The position numbers and the translations under genes are program-made. Below are positions 24,769 through 36,840 of a DNA stretch of 64,000 nt, piece by piece (position 1 is the stretch's first letter; every line of letters begins with the position of its first letter). The notes under the pieces were generated by a model. The model searched no databases. It was not told the origin of the DNA and saw only the letters and a list, made by a program, of their open reading frames with translations. This stretch comes from Bugula neritina. Its lineage: Eukaryota > Bryozoa > Gymnolaemata > Cheilostomatida > Bugulidae. The DNA lies in contig OZ037767.1 in assembly GCA_964035545.1 (NCBI GenBank), positions 4,835,680-4,899,679 on the forward strand, written 5' to 3'.

Positions 24769-25181
24769 GTTATCATAAATTCCTTCCATTTCAAGTGTCA
24801 TAGGATTAGACTTGTCAGAAAGTATTGTCAGGTTGTTGAAAGGTGCTGAGATGAAAAATTTATTTCAGCTTGAGCTTTTAAACTTCCTAAACTTGATTGT
24901 TTAATTTTCTAAATAGAACACTGACCACATTACAGAAACTAGCTAGAATTTTGGCTATTTGAAAAATCTACAGTCTTGAGTGTAATGGCTGCAGGTTTGC
25001 AGTTTTATATGATAGATAGACTGCGAGATAGATGCAGCTGTCAGTGAAAAGGCAGGATAATTAAATAGTCATGGTTCTAATCAAAGGCATGTGGCTACTT
25101 CAGGAAGTGAATTAGAAATCTAATTAACTGTTAGGTAAGTTAGACACAGGTTAAGGAGAAATGAGCACTATAATATCATTT

Positions 25182-25412
25182 AGGTGCAGCATAGGAAACA
25201 TGTAATAGCCCAAGTTCTTTTATTTTTTCAATAAATTTCAGCTTGGGTGGAGGTTTGAAAAAAGAGCAGTGGTGACGAAATTGAGATAGCCTAAATTCTT
25301 TATTTTTTTATTACATTTTGGTTTAAAATTCTTGCGAGAAAATAACTTCTTTTGCTACATTTCTAATCTAGAACACAGGCTTTTCTCAATTTTTCCTTTA
25401 CTGCACCCACCT
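25182..25412 (+). mobile_element. MITE-like element, copy 2, apparently a double or nested copy
   Basis: Begins AGGTGCAG and ends CTGCACCCACCT. A shortened copy of the left half (25182 to about 25265, with CCCAAGTTCTTTTATTTTTT) is followed by a nearly full copy from about 25266. The latter contains GCAGTGGTGACGAAATTGAG, CAACTTCTTTTGCTAC-like words and CTAGAACACAGGCTTTTCTC. Confidence 0.6.
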
Positions 25413-27116
25413 GAGCCATGCACCATACAAACAGTGTAGAAATTTATATCAAAAATCTAAGTAGAAGGAAACATGGAGTAAATGTATTGAGTGCAAGTGT
25501 AAAACTTGTCAAAGTAGTCATCCATTGTGACAGAAAAACTTAACATTAAAACACAGCCTAGCAATAGCCAAGAGACAGATACAATTGAAATGAATGAAAG
25601 GGAGTTAGTTACTTGTATATTTTAGCTTAATTTTAATAACAGCATATAATTTTTAAAATAACATATTCTACTGAACTACATGTCATATCAGTTGTACGGA
25701 TAAGAAATATGAATGGTATGCTGTAAGCTGGAGAGATAATATTTTAGGGATCTGCATATAAATAATATAAATAGCAAGACAAGATTATTAAAGGAGAAAA
25801 TTTGAATTGTAGAATGTAGCTTGAGAGACCACTAGACAAATAGCCTTAGGTTACCTACGTCTAATCATCTAGCCTACAGTAGTAGAATGATATAACTTTG
25901 GGATTGCTGCTAAATTAGCAAAAGAAGTGATGTTCTTGCGAGAACTTCAAACTTCGATCCAAACCGAAATTTATTAACAAAATTAAAGAACTTGGGCTAT
26001 ATAAGACTAACTTTTCTGACATTAAGAAAACTAAAAATATTTGAATTCTCACCATGCAGTATCCTTTGATGCCTTGAAAGCATCAATGCTTTTGTATTGA
26101 CAGAAATAGACTTCGCAGTTACGTAATATTGGCTTCCTTACACAACTATTAGCTAAAAAACATGCTGTAGGAAATTAAATTACATTTTGCAACTACAAAC
26201 CATGTTTGAAATTAGAAGTAGGCTAACACAGTTAATTAATTATGTAATTATTAACACTTGAAACACTCAGCTTTGTATTATAAAAAGCTGCAGGAGATAT
26301 TATAAAGAAGTATTAAATGAAGACAGCCAAACAGTTATTTGAGTTGTAGTGGTTGAGTACAGCTGCTACTCAAGACAGAGCAGCTCAGAGATTTGTGAAT
26401 GAACAGCCCGGTATATGAGGTGAGTAGACTTAAGCAAGCACAGCCACAGTAAATATTTTATATAGAAATCATCAAAAAATAGAGAGAAGATAGTAACAAG
26501 ATTTTATGATTTTCTACCATAAATATAATTGCCAAAAATTGAATTATTTAAACTAATATAATAATTGAACATAGTAATGATAGTTTCCTATATTTAACTA
26601 TGTTTTGTATTTTCGTTTAAAGAGGCCAATATAAAATTACACAGTAGATGTTTAGTTTAGCATTAGAAGTATTTACTAGAAACATAATGATACTATCATC
26701 TTATCTACTGAGTACAGCCCAAGATAACTGATAAGAAAATGTTTACCGTAAAACAGCATATTTATGGCATAACAGAGTACAGCTCAAGCACAAACAGAAA
26801 CCAATATTCTGAGTCTAATTCATATTCATATATATATTCAATATTTATATCCTGGCCATATTCTGCATTTCAAAGAAATTTCAAGAATAAGAAAGCTAGT
26901 AAATTATCAACTCCTTCAATTCTCACGTAAAATAATTAAAATTTTCATTCCCTACAGTCTCCTTCTTAGTTTAGGCAAAACTTAATGATATGCAGAGGAA
27001 TAGATTAAAAGTCTAGTATCTATTAATAAACGCAATTGAATTACCTGCCAGCCAAGTGTGGTGGCCAGGTGTGTTTTACATATTGTTTTGTTAGATTGCG
27101 TCACCAGAAACAGGAG
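25413..27116. other. Intergenic stretch with one partial MITE
   Basis: Upstream flank of the SBP-domain gene. Besides the partial MITE at 25918-26006, no exon or regulatory site was recognised; short open frames here lack splice context. Confidence 0.4.
25918..26006 (-). mobile_element. Partial MITE-like copy 5
   Basis: Matches the left half of copies 2 and 6 in reverse orientation: TTCTTGCGAGAACTTCAAAC, ATCCAAACCGAAATTTATTA and TTAAAGAACTTGGGCTAT. The other half is absent. Confidence 0.5.
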
Positions 27117-30100
27117 ATGGCGAAGAGCATGTCAGTTTGTTACTGTCTGTTAGCATTGTGTCTGGTCATTTCTTGTGTATCTCTCGTCTTGACTTTGCTC
27201 ATCATAGCCAAGCCTGGGATCCTAATACAGAGGTAGGGTGGTCAAGTATTAGCTCTGTAAATACAGTTAGAATTCATACTGGCATATTTTTGTCTTTATC
27301 AATAATCAAATAACATGCTGAACTACTGATATTTATCTAAATTCACGTTAAATATAGGCCAAATTTCTAAAAGAAATTTGTTTGCATTTATATCAAAAAG
27401 AGATGTAAATTATATATTCTATTTATATTTATGTTATATACTCATTTTTGTTATATTCTGTAAATTTTCGGAATTGAATATTTGGTAGAACAAAAAGAAT
27501 ACTTTGTCATGAATATTTTGGTTGTCTTTTCTTCGCAATTATAATATTAAGTGATGGTATTTTAATTTTATATCAAATATTTTCATTATTTATTACTTTA
27601 TTATTTTAGTATAATATATTAAAATTGATTATGCATTCCTTGGACCCCACATTTGTTTCGTATGACTATATTAGCAGTTATAGCACACTAATGCAGAATG
27701 CAAATGAACAAAGCGCAAAAACAGCAGACAATACCGTAGCCAATGAATACACAATGCAGACACAGAGTGGGCACAACTCTCAAGAAGGACGCAAAGTTTA
27801 TGTGTTTGCTTATGATGTGCCTTGGGAGCAATACCAATATGTGTAAGTAACGCGAGATTTGGTCGTTTGCAACAATTATAACAGACTTCGCTGAAATAAA
27901 AATGTGAACTGAATGTAAAAATAAACTGGAACCCTAAAGATTATTTGATGAATATTTAATAGAAAAATCAGGGAAAGGTTACATAGTTTAGGATACTTCG
28001 TAATTGAAATGTTCAGACTTGATTTGGTCACGCTAATATAAACTAATATGTACTAGGTTTTATCTTATACTTATTTAAATATTATTAATCAATAATTTAA
28101 TAAAATGCAACAAAAAGGTAAATAAAAGAAACAATAAATCGAAGATAACTTTTTCTAAAGAAACTGAAAACTCAGCAAAGAAATTAGAGATGCTGCATAA
28201 AAATTAGTCAATTTTATTACAAATTATTTTTACTCAGAGAAAATGAAATAAACAAAAGAAAATGAATTGCAGGACAGCAGAAGGCGAGTTAAGAGGACTA
28301 TCTGTAGATGTGGTAGACGCAGTCTGCAATCATGCTATGAAGAGTTGCCAGCACATTGTAGTGCCCATAGAATACTGTTGGAATAATGAAGACTTGATAG
28401 GCAGTGGTAAGGTAACTTTCAGAGCCACGTGTAAATATATAATTCATCATTTGAATCCTAAACTGTTTTTATCTTGTAGTTTTTTATGAAGACAGAGAAA
28501 TATTTTAATTATTTAAATAAAGTAAAGCATAAGCCATACTTTATTGCTGATTAGTGGCCTCCGGCTGCACCGTTTCTAAACCACTCTAATGTGAAACCTT
28601 CACCTCAACAATTTGACTTGGTTAATACAAAATAGGTGGTCCACCATTAAGCAGTTTATTTTCAAGTGTGAAATGCATTTTGTAGGGTTGTTGGGTAAAT
28701 GGTTTGACTCTTGTGCGGTTTTTCTCAAGACAAAAGAAAGAAAAAATGTCTTTAGATTTTCTGGAAGCTTCTATAAACCAAAAAGAGGGCAATTCTATTT
28801 TAAGTCTGACAGATCCATATCAGTGGAGAAGCTAGATGGCCTAATTTTGGGTAAGTGAATGACCAATCACAGGATTAGTATAGGTGTACACTTTTAGACT
28901 AAGCAATAGATAACTTAGGCCATCACCACTATGCAATAACTCAAACAGGAAATAATAACATTAGTATATATATATGAAATTAAAAGGCTATTTTTACAGG
29001 TCTTTATAATTAAAATTGATCAGCTATGATAAATGCTAGCTTTTGACAGCTTTTGAGTAACTGCTTCCTATTTTCAATTTTGCTTTCCTATTAATATTTT
29101 ATGGTTGTGTCTGTGACATAACAATAAAACTATAATTTTGTTTTTATTAGCTGTAGATTATTTATTTGTAGCTGCATGCACCTTGTCTCTAAAAAGTCTC
29201 AATAAACTTGGGAGACTAAAATTAAGCAAAAATATTGAATCTTTACCTGATGCTTTGACCTCTTTAATGGTCAATAGAATGTGTGAATTGTTTCAGGAGT
29301 GAGATCTCATTGGTTCATCAGTGAAAACTGTCTACATCAGCACAACATCAAGACAACAGAAACACTAACAGCAGCAAACTATGCTGAGCTATATGAAATG
29401 ATAGCCAATGACACGGTATATATAATGCAACAATAAACTTGCATAATAATTAGGTATAGTAAAACTAGTATAGTAGATTAAGTATAAGAAATTAGGTATA
29501 GTAAATTAAGTATAGTAGATTAAGTATAGTAGTTTAAGTATAGTAAATTAAGTATAAGAAATTAAGTATAGTAGATTAAGTATAGTAAATTAAGTATAAG
29601 AAATTAAGTATAGTAAATTAAGTATAGTAGATTAAGTATAGTAGATTAAGTATAGTAAATTAAGTATAAGAAATTAAGTATAGTAAATTAAGTATAGTAA
29701 CTCAAATATACTAAATTAAGTATAGTAAATTAAGTATAGTAAATTAAGTATAGTAATTTAAGTGTAGTAAATTAAGTATTATATGATAAACTATAAAAAA
29801 AATAAACATAATAAATCAGGTACAACAAATTGAGTACAACAAGTTAAATAAATTAGGCTAATAAAAAACTTAAATACCTATGTTCTTACTTTTTATTTGT
29901 TATGAGATAAAAATAGGTTTTCCCATCATGGGCACAGTGCAGCAGAAGACAGATGCGTTCATTTAGGTTCCCTATTGGTCCATTTACCAAACTATGTACA
30001 ATAAACTTAACATAATAAATTACATGCAATAAATTAAGTATAATAAATGAGTGTAATAAATGAAAAATAATGATAAAGAGAGCAAGTGTAAGCATAGAGA

Positions 30101-30153
30101 AATAAAAGAAAGATATATATACATGAATGTATAGCGCAGCAGTTGTATATATG

Positions 30154-30200
<47 letters not shown>

Positions 30201-31442
30201 CTATGTCTATGTCTATGTATATGTATATGTATATGTGTATGTATAGTGAAGCATTTGCAATACAGTAACAAGTGAGCTATGCTATGTGACTGCTGAAAAC
30301 TCATATTTTCTTACAGGTAGATATAGCCTTTGTGGAGGAAGATGTGTTTAAGAGTAAGGAGCTGCTAATATCCACCTCCATAACGTTTGATTGCTCTCTG
30401 GGGGGATCTGGCATCATGCACTTAGTCAACAGTGGTACGTCCCATACTGTCTGTTATGATACAAAGATATCTCTCTGCAAAGTTAATTTATAATATTCAA
30501 AATCCATGAATCAAATAATATGTATTATGATGGTCACTTTTCACTGCAGTGGTCCTTCACGGTGGCGGGTACATAATATGTATTATAAGGTAACTAAATA
30601 GTAAAACTTTGCAAATGAAGATAAACTATAGAGAAGAGTATACAGAACTACACCATCAATATAAGACCAAACAAAATACATGTAAGCATGGAAACATTTC
30701 ACAGAGTATAGCTCTTAGAGAGAATAGATTTACAATGTCACATATATATAATTCTGACCTATAAACTCTTATTAAAATAACAAACATGTTACTAAACTCA
30801 GAAAATAGATATTTGAGAAATTTAGCGCAAAGCCAAATTTAGAAAATTTAACCCTTAATTAATCGAGGGAACTACTTACATTTGTATGCTAAATCTAACA
30901 AACTAAATATAATAAACTAAGTATAGCAAACTAAGTATAGTAAGCCTTAGAAAGCTATGCTTTACCAGCCAGTTAAGGCAAACCAAATACATTAAGCCAA
31001 ATATAATGAAAAAAAATATATAGTAAACTATTTTTGACAAAACTTGACAGCCCTAGAAGTTTGAATATACTATCTATAAGGTTCAGTTACTACACCCCTG
31101 AAGTAAAACTAATACCTGGTATAACAATATTACGAACTTGCCTATTTTAATGCTTCTAAATACACTAAATATAAACAAATAACAAAATAAATTGAGTAAA
31201 ACAAATGATTAAAATGTAAAGGCAGCAAATTTCAAATACACAAACCTGTTCTAAATTATAGATTTAGATTTTTTAAAAAACCGTATGTTCAGTAGAGAAG
31301 CGAGTGTAACCTTGTACTGTTTTCTACTGTAGATATACCTCTGTGGTTTGAACCAGCATTTGAAGACATAAAGAGAAGAGGCGTATTCATGGACCTGTGT
31401 AAAAAATATAAAAATGTTACCTCATCATGTTTGCTGACTTGA
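27117..31442 (+). CDS. Membrane-anchored solute-binding family 3 (glutamate receptor ligand-core-like) protein
   Basis: Exons: 27117-27232, 27610-27842, 28273-28406, 28686-28850, 29297-29415, 30317-30434, 31333-31442. Exons 2-7 join in phase and end at TGA, giving 292 residues. Exon 1 encodes a short N-terminus and one strong membrane anchor (CYCLLALCLVISCVSLVLTLLIIAKPG). Exons 2-7 encode an SBP family 3 domain: VYVFAYDVPWEQYQYV, GELRGLSVDVVDAVCNHAMKSC, LLGKWFDSCAVFLKTKER, FRFSGSFYKP, TAANYAELYEMIANDT, VDIAFVEEDVF, and a C-terminal helix ending GVFMDLCKKY. Paired cysteines suggest an extracellular, disulphide-bonded fold. No ion-channel helices follow, so this is not a full ionotropic receptor. 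It may bind an amino acid or similar small ligand outside the cell (inferred). Exon 1 ends in phase 2 but exon 2 needs phase 0, so their junction is unresolved. Confidence 0.72.
29447..29790. repeat. Tandem repeat, 12-14-bp unit, in SBP gene intron 5
   Basis: About 25 variants of AAGTATAGTAGATT and AAGTATAGTAAATT in a row, interspersed with AAGTATAAGAAATT. It starts some 30 bp after the exon 5 donor. Echoes of the same word recur near 30890-30950. Confidence 0.9.
30145..30245. repeat. (ATGTAT)n microsatellite
   Basis: About 100 bp of hexamer ATGTAT with a short block of CTATGT variants in SBP gene intron 5. The His-Ile open frame on the opposite strand is an artefact of it. Confidence 0.92.
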
Positions 31443-31645
31443 GCTTTAAATTTAAAACATTAAATCAGGCAAACTAATATGCATGACATTTTAATAGTGT
31501 GGTATAACTGTCTTTATTGTATAACTAACCGGTCATCTGACAGCAACTTTATATGTTTACCTAACACTTGTTTGAACTACTATTCATTAACATATTTAGG
31601 GCAACATCAAGTTTTTATCACAGTTTTATGCTTTAAATTAAATCA

Positions 31646-31651
31646 AATAAA
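31646..31651 (+). promoter_or_regulatory. Possible polyadenylation signal of the SBP-domain gene
   Basis: AATAAA about 205 bases after the TGA at 31440-31442 and about 320 bases before the proposed start of the next gene. Confidence 0.35.
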
Positions 31652-31973
31652 TGTTTATCTTTATCTGTTTGTGTGGTTCAACATTATTTAGCCTAAAATT
31701 GTAATTCATATGCCTATAGCACTACCTATTAGTAACAGTAATTAGGTAGTTACAGTTGCAAAACTATCTCACATACGCAGCAAATATACATAAAGTCAAC
31801 TTATTAAATAAAAAAGTGATACATATAATTTTACATGAAAAATATTTGATTAAAGTTAATGTAAAAGTTGATATATTTAAATTTTGTTTGGCTTGAGAAA
31901 GACTGAATCTCACTGATGATTAAAAAAAAAATAAAATGAAATTTCTTGGCGGCCACATTTTTTCGTACTAGAA

Positions 31974-34777
31974 ATGGAGTGCTGTCGAATAACTAAACAA
32001 TCAACACATACTTTTCAACTGGTGAGTTATGTCTTGACATGAGGCCTTGGGTATCTACTTAACGACAAAATAAAAACACTCTAACACATATTATAAAGCA
32101 GTTCGATTACAGCTACAATTTATAAATTTTCCAAAACAGTGGCAATCACTATGCTCAGGAAGCAGTGTAAGTTTTAAAAACAATTGTGATAGTTTGAAGA
32201 AAAACATAATAAATTACATGCATGTAGATTGACTGATGTCCGTATCTTATTTAATATGTTCAACAATTTTATTATAATATACATATATTTATGACTATGA
32301 GTAATAAAATCATATTTCTGCAAAACAGAAATTTAATAATTAAAAAATTAATTTAGTTCAGGATAAAATTAAACAGAAGTTATAATCTGCCAGTGTTTTT
32401 CCAATATTAGGTTGCTAATAAATATTTTCCTGTTATTTTAAGAATACTGTTAACTACTATTCTGGCTTAGGAATAGCAATTAATATTTTACAAAATTATT
32501 GAGCAAACAAAAGTGAAAAATTAAAAAATTATTGAAAAGCTTAGCAGAAATGAATCATGAATAACTAAAAAAAATGATCGTTTGCAGTAGGTTCAACAAG
32601 ATTGCAGACCCATGACTGAGTCAAAAAGCTCAAAGCCACCATGTGGGAAGCTGCTAGATGTCAACACATTGCCGGGCTTCATGGAAACTAGTAAGCATTT
32701 TATCTCAAGAGTATGTATTAATAGGACAGGAGCAATTGACAGTATGATATTACTTAAAATACTTGAAAACCAGTTTTAAGCATTTCAAGTATTTATCAAG
32801 TCTTCAGAACTGTCCAAAAAACTTAGTTTGCACTTTCAATATATTACACTAATAAATTAATGCAACTACTTTTATTACTTTATTAAAATACTTGAACTAA
32901 TGATTACAGGTGAGGCAAAAAATCTCTCTCCGGATATAAGCCAGCAGCCATCAAACAATAAGTGCCATGGCAATGCCAACACTAACAAAAACAGCAAACT
33001 GGCAAACAGAAACCAGGAAACACAAAGCGACAGCGGTTCACTTCACTCATACCAGGAGTTGGTAAAAGCTCCACATCGAGTTTTACTATGCCATACAATG
33101 ACCCCATCTAATAAAGAATCACTTTTTGGCCAAATTGAAAAGAAAGTTTCCAACACAACGCAGTCAAATGATGATGCTCCAAAGAGTACAACTGATAATT
33201 CAATAGTTACATGTATAATCGATCCGTCCAAGCCATATTCAGAGGAATCTGAAACTAACAAGCCATTACAAGAAACTACTTCAACAACTAGTGAAATTAA
33301 AAGAACTAGTGAAATTGAAAAACCCAGTAAAATTGAAAAAACCAGTGAAATTGCAAAAAGCAATGAAATTAAAAAACCCTATGAAATTGAAAAACCCAGT
33401 GAAATTAAAAAACCGAGTGAAATTGAAACAACCAGTGAGAATAAAAAAACCAGTGAAATTGAAAAACCTAGTGACATTGAAAAAACACCCAATGTTCAAC
33501 CCCAGACTAATGCTTCTCCAAAAGCTATAAAATGCTCTTCAAAAATTTTGGTTCGAAAGAAAAAAACGATAGGTCGTCAAAGCAAAAACAAACTCCCTAG
33601 CAGCTCCAGGTTAGCATCAAATATCTCATCTAAACGTTCCTCCAATTCAGAACGATGTCAACCATGTTCACTGACTGGACAAAGAAACAACAAATTTTCA
33701 ATTTCAGCAGATCATAAAGTATGCCCTGAAAAATTGAGGAAAAAGCTTACAGTAATTGAACACAACATGTTTAGGCAGATGAAGCATGGTGCGGTAAAAG
33801 AAAGATGTACTATGAATAACACGCAACCTAAATTAAACTGCCAACGGGATCGCCATGCCTCAGCATCAGTACATAGTGGTGCCAAAATACACATAAAAAC
33901 TTCTAAGAAGTCAACTGCTAGTAGTGTCACAAGTTTCAACAAAAGGGCTTCCTACATAGGCCAAAGACCAAATAATTTAAAATGTCCACAAATTTCCACT
34001 TCTGCTCGGCAGTGTACGAAAGAGGATATAAACCCTACAAACAAAGAAAAGAAGAAAAAACTTGAGTCTTCTTCCACAAGACTACCTGTAAACTCAACAA
34101 CTCCCATAATATACGAGAAAACTCAGAAAAAGCATGAAAACCTAGAAAGTTTGCAAGAGAAACAAAGCACTTTACCAACCTCATCAGAAGAGTCTTCCGA
34201 AAACGAAATAAGCCTGAGCTCTTTAGTTCCTTTAAGAACTAGAAAAAGATCTTCCATTCCATTTTCAAAGGCGATACCTCCGAAACCTTTAAGTCAACAA
34301 AACTCAAAAAACAGCTTTGACCAAAATAGAAATGAGACCAAAAATAAAACGAAAAAAGATGAACACAAGTTTGGTACTGAAATTCAAAACCAAAAGACTA
34401 AATCTGACGCTGTGAAAGATGGGCTTGAAAAGAAGCCAGTGATCAATAAAATCAAGCATAACACTTATGAAACTGCAATGGTCCAAAAAGCACTACCTAA
34501 CAGAGGCACAACAGCTCCAAACAAAACAAAAAGTTTGTCTGCAATCTACAACAACCAAAGTCTAAATGCACCAAATAATCAGCAAACTTATACTAATTGC
34601 AGAGAAGTTAATGTTGATCAAGAAATACTAATTGATGAACCTAACAGTGCTTATGCAACTCTTAAAAAACGAAGACTACAAATAAATTCCTGGCATAATG
34701 CTAGCCCAGAAAATCAAGATATCAGTTCTGAGATCATCCCACCTGAAGTGCCAGTTAAAAACTATAATAGAATCTAA
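31974..34777 (+). CDS. Lys/Ser-rich disordered protein with hexapeptide repeats, unknown function
   Basis: Exons: 31974-32021 (MECCRITKQSTHTFQL, donor GTGAGT), 32591-32690, 32910-34777. Phases agree (0, then 1) and the joined model has 671 residues. The large last exon is open for 1868 bases, far beyond chance in this AT-rich DNA, so it is certainly coding; the two leading exons are less sure. The protein is rich in Lys, Ser, Thr, Asn and Gln with few hydrophobics, no signal peptide and no membrane segment, and should be largely disordered. Between about 33286 and 33490 it has hexapeptide repeats of the type SEI-E/K-K-P/T, encoded by an 18-bp repeat. Basic clusters (VRKKKT, KEKKKKLE, RTRKRSS, LKKRRLQ) could act as nuclear or microtubule/nucleic-acid contacts. 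The C-terminus has SAYATLKKRR and ends VPVKNYNRI. I recognise no family. The neighbour upstream is the SBP gene on the same strand. Confidence 0.78.
33286..33490 (+). repeat. 18-bp coding repeat (SEIEKP/SEIKKP)
   Basis: About eleven imperfect units of AGTGAAATTGAAAAAACC-type sequence within the last exon, each encoding a hexapeptide such as SEIEKP, SEIKKP or SEIEKT. Period six residues with alternating acidic and basic positions. Open frames in the other frames here are by-products. Confidence 0.9.
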
Positions 34778-36840
34778 ATCATCAAAATGTTGTTTTATTT
34801 ATTTCAATACCCGTTGCACTCTGTAAATACAAAAATATGTAGCAAAAAATATTTTCCTAATTATTAAAATATTTATAAGGTTTTGAAACTACACTCAAGT
34901 TATACCAATAAAGTCACAGAAAACTTGCAAAAATTCATAAACTAATGTTAAATTACTTTATTTTTCATAATGCAATAAAAAGAAAACTATGTCTAAGCTT
35001 TGGTTATTCACAACCAATAAATAAAATAAAAGCTGAATAAAACAGATTGATGAGTTGCATGCTACTAAAGTCGGATAAAACTTTTTTAGTAGCAGTGTAT
35101 TAGTGAAAACAAATTAGCAAACACCGCAAATAACCATGATGACATTCTTTTACATTGGAGTAGAGGTTATGCATACAAACCAAATTTGATGATACTCAGC
35201 AGTTTTGTCCATTTATCTACTCCAATCTACTTTCCCAAGTTTAAATTTCGTTTTAAAACCAAATAATTTTATTGAATTAAAATTAACACACTAAAGTAAA
35301 ATATAGATTTGTGTTAAAAACCAATATACAAAAATGCTTCAAAAAATAACTGAGACTGTCGACAGCATGTATGTACATGTTTGTAAACAACGTCAATGCA
35401 TTTAGACTATAAAGATTCTAATTTTATTATTTTAATTAGATGCATAATAAAATAAAAATATGAATTTAAGTAAGATATTTTCCCAATTTTCAACTGATTC
35501 TTTTTAAAAAATACGAATAACCAGTGAATTAGTGAGTAGGTTTTTTAATTGTATTTTAAACCAACTTCAACTAACAGATAACTAAAATGTTTGACAATTA
35601 AACACCGTAACAGTAAACTAAGCCCAAAAAGTGTAATTATGAGAATGCATAATAATCATCATAACCATGTCAAGAAGCTGCAGATTGAGGCCACCAACAT
35701 CTAATGATGTTACTTTAACAACAAGTGTGATATAGTGCTTATAGCCTTACTGGGTTATGATTTATAGTAACAACAGAAACTCAAACATCAAATGATATTA
35801 TCAGTGTCACTCTCAGTATGACTATGAGTATGGGGATGATCATGAAGACAATTATTTTTATCATTAAGAATCAAACTATGAAATTCCACAAACCTTATAA
35901 GTTATAAACTACAAATATAAATCAATCATATTTATAATTTTTCATTGCCAATCACAATGACAATAATAATAATGTGATACTAATATCCCATAAGGCTAGG
36001 TACTGAAAGTCAAAAGGAAACATAAGTTCATAACAATTCGTAATTATAAGTATAACATTAACTCTAGAAAAGTTAAAGTCCAGTTCAAAATTGAATTTCT
36101 CAAAGGTGGCTTTATTTCATTAAAGAGCGGTATATGCCTAGGCCTAAAGGGCTGAGGCTAAAGCAAAATACTGATAGGGAATTATGATTTTTATTTTATA
36201 ACAATAATTATCAGTATCACCATACTCATACCCATCATCACCATTACCATATCAATGCTGAACTTGATAATCACAATTTTTAATCATAATTAAAATAAAT
36301 ATGTTACTATAGTAATTGTTAACTTCTACTAGTGCTTCCAGTGTCAAATGCAGTGATTACACTATTATTATGATCATGATAATGTAAAAGTCAAAATGAT
36401 TATCATTATGAACTGAAGTGAATTTAATTTTATGGTAACACACTTGGTAACAGTTTAAGTTTTACTTTTAGTTTAAATTATTGTTTATATTAATATTATC
36501 ATTATGATGATCGTAAGACCATCTAATGTGAAGTTGAATTTGTCACTAGAAATTTAATTTAGGCGAATTAATTCAATTTGGCTTTACTTTGTCGTTTACA
36601 TTTACTAAATTACTTTCACTTTCAGTTTTACTTGACACTTCACTTTGACTTTGACTTTGAGTTTTACTTTTCTGCTGACCCCAAATTCAAAATGAAAATA
36701 AATTATATTTACCGAACTAAATATAATAACAATTATTGTAACAATTGCTTTTAACAATCATTTGCATTACTCACTGATTATTTTGCTTACTTTTCTATCT
36801 TATTGACATTGAGTGATTATGAAATGAATAGAATTGAAGA
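34778..36840. other. 3' UTR and intergenic AT-rich stretch
   Basis: A likely AATAAA polyadenylation signal lies at 34907-34912, about 130 bases after the stop. The rest is AT-rich without any exon. From about 35760 it becomes cryptically simple, with words such as ATCATCACCATTACC and ATGACTATGAGTATG. Confidence 0.5.

Noticed and set aside
29447-29790. CRISPR-like array
   Set aside because: Units of 12-14 bp are directly adjacent without unique spacers and lie in an intron of an animal gene.
27117-31442. Recent bacterial transfer of the SBP-type gene
   Set aside because: Seven small exons, AT-rich introns and an animal-type anchor argue for long residence in the genome; an ancient transfer cannot be judged here.
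33281-33530. Repeat-bearing open frames in other frames and strand over the 18-bp repeat
   Set aside because: The 18-bp periodicity keeps several frames open; only the 625-codon frame continues far beyond the repeat.
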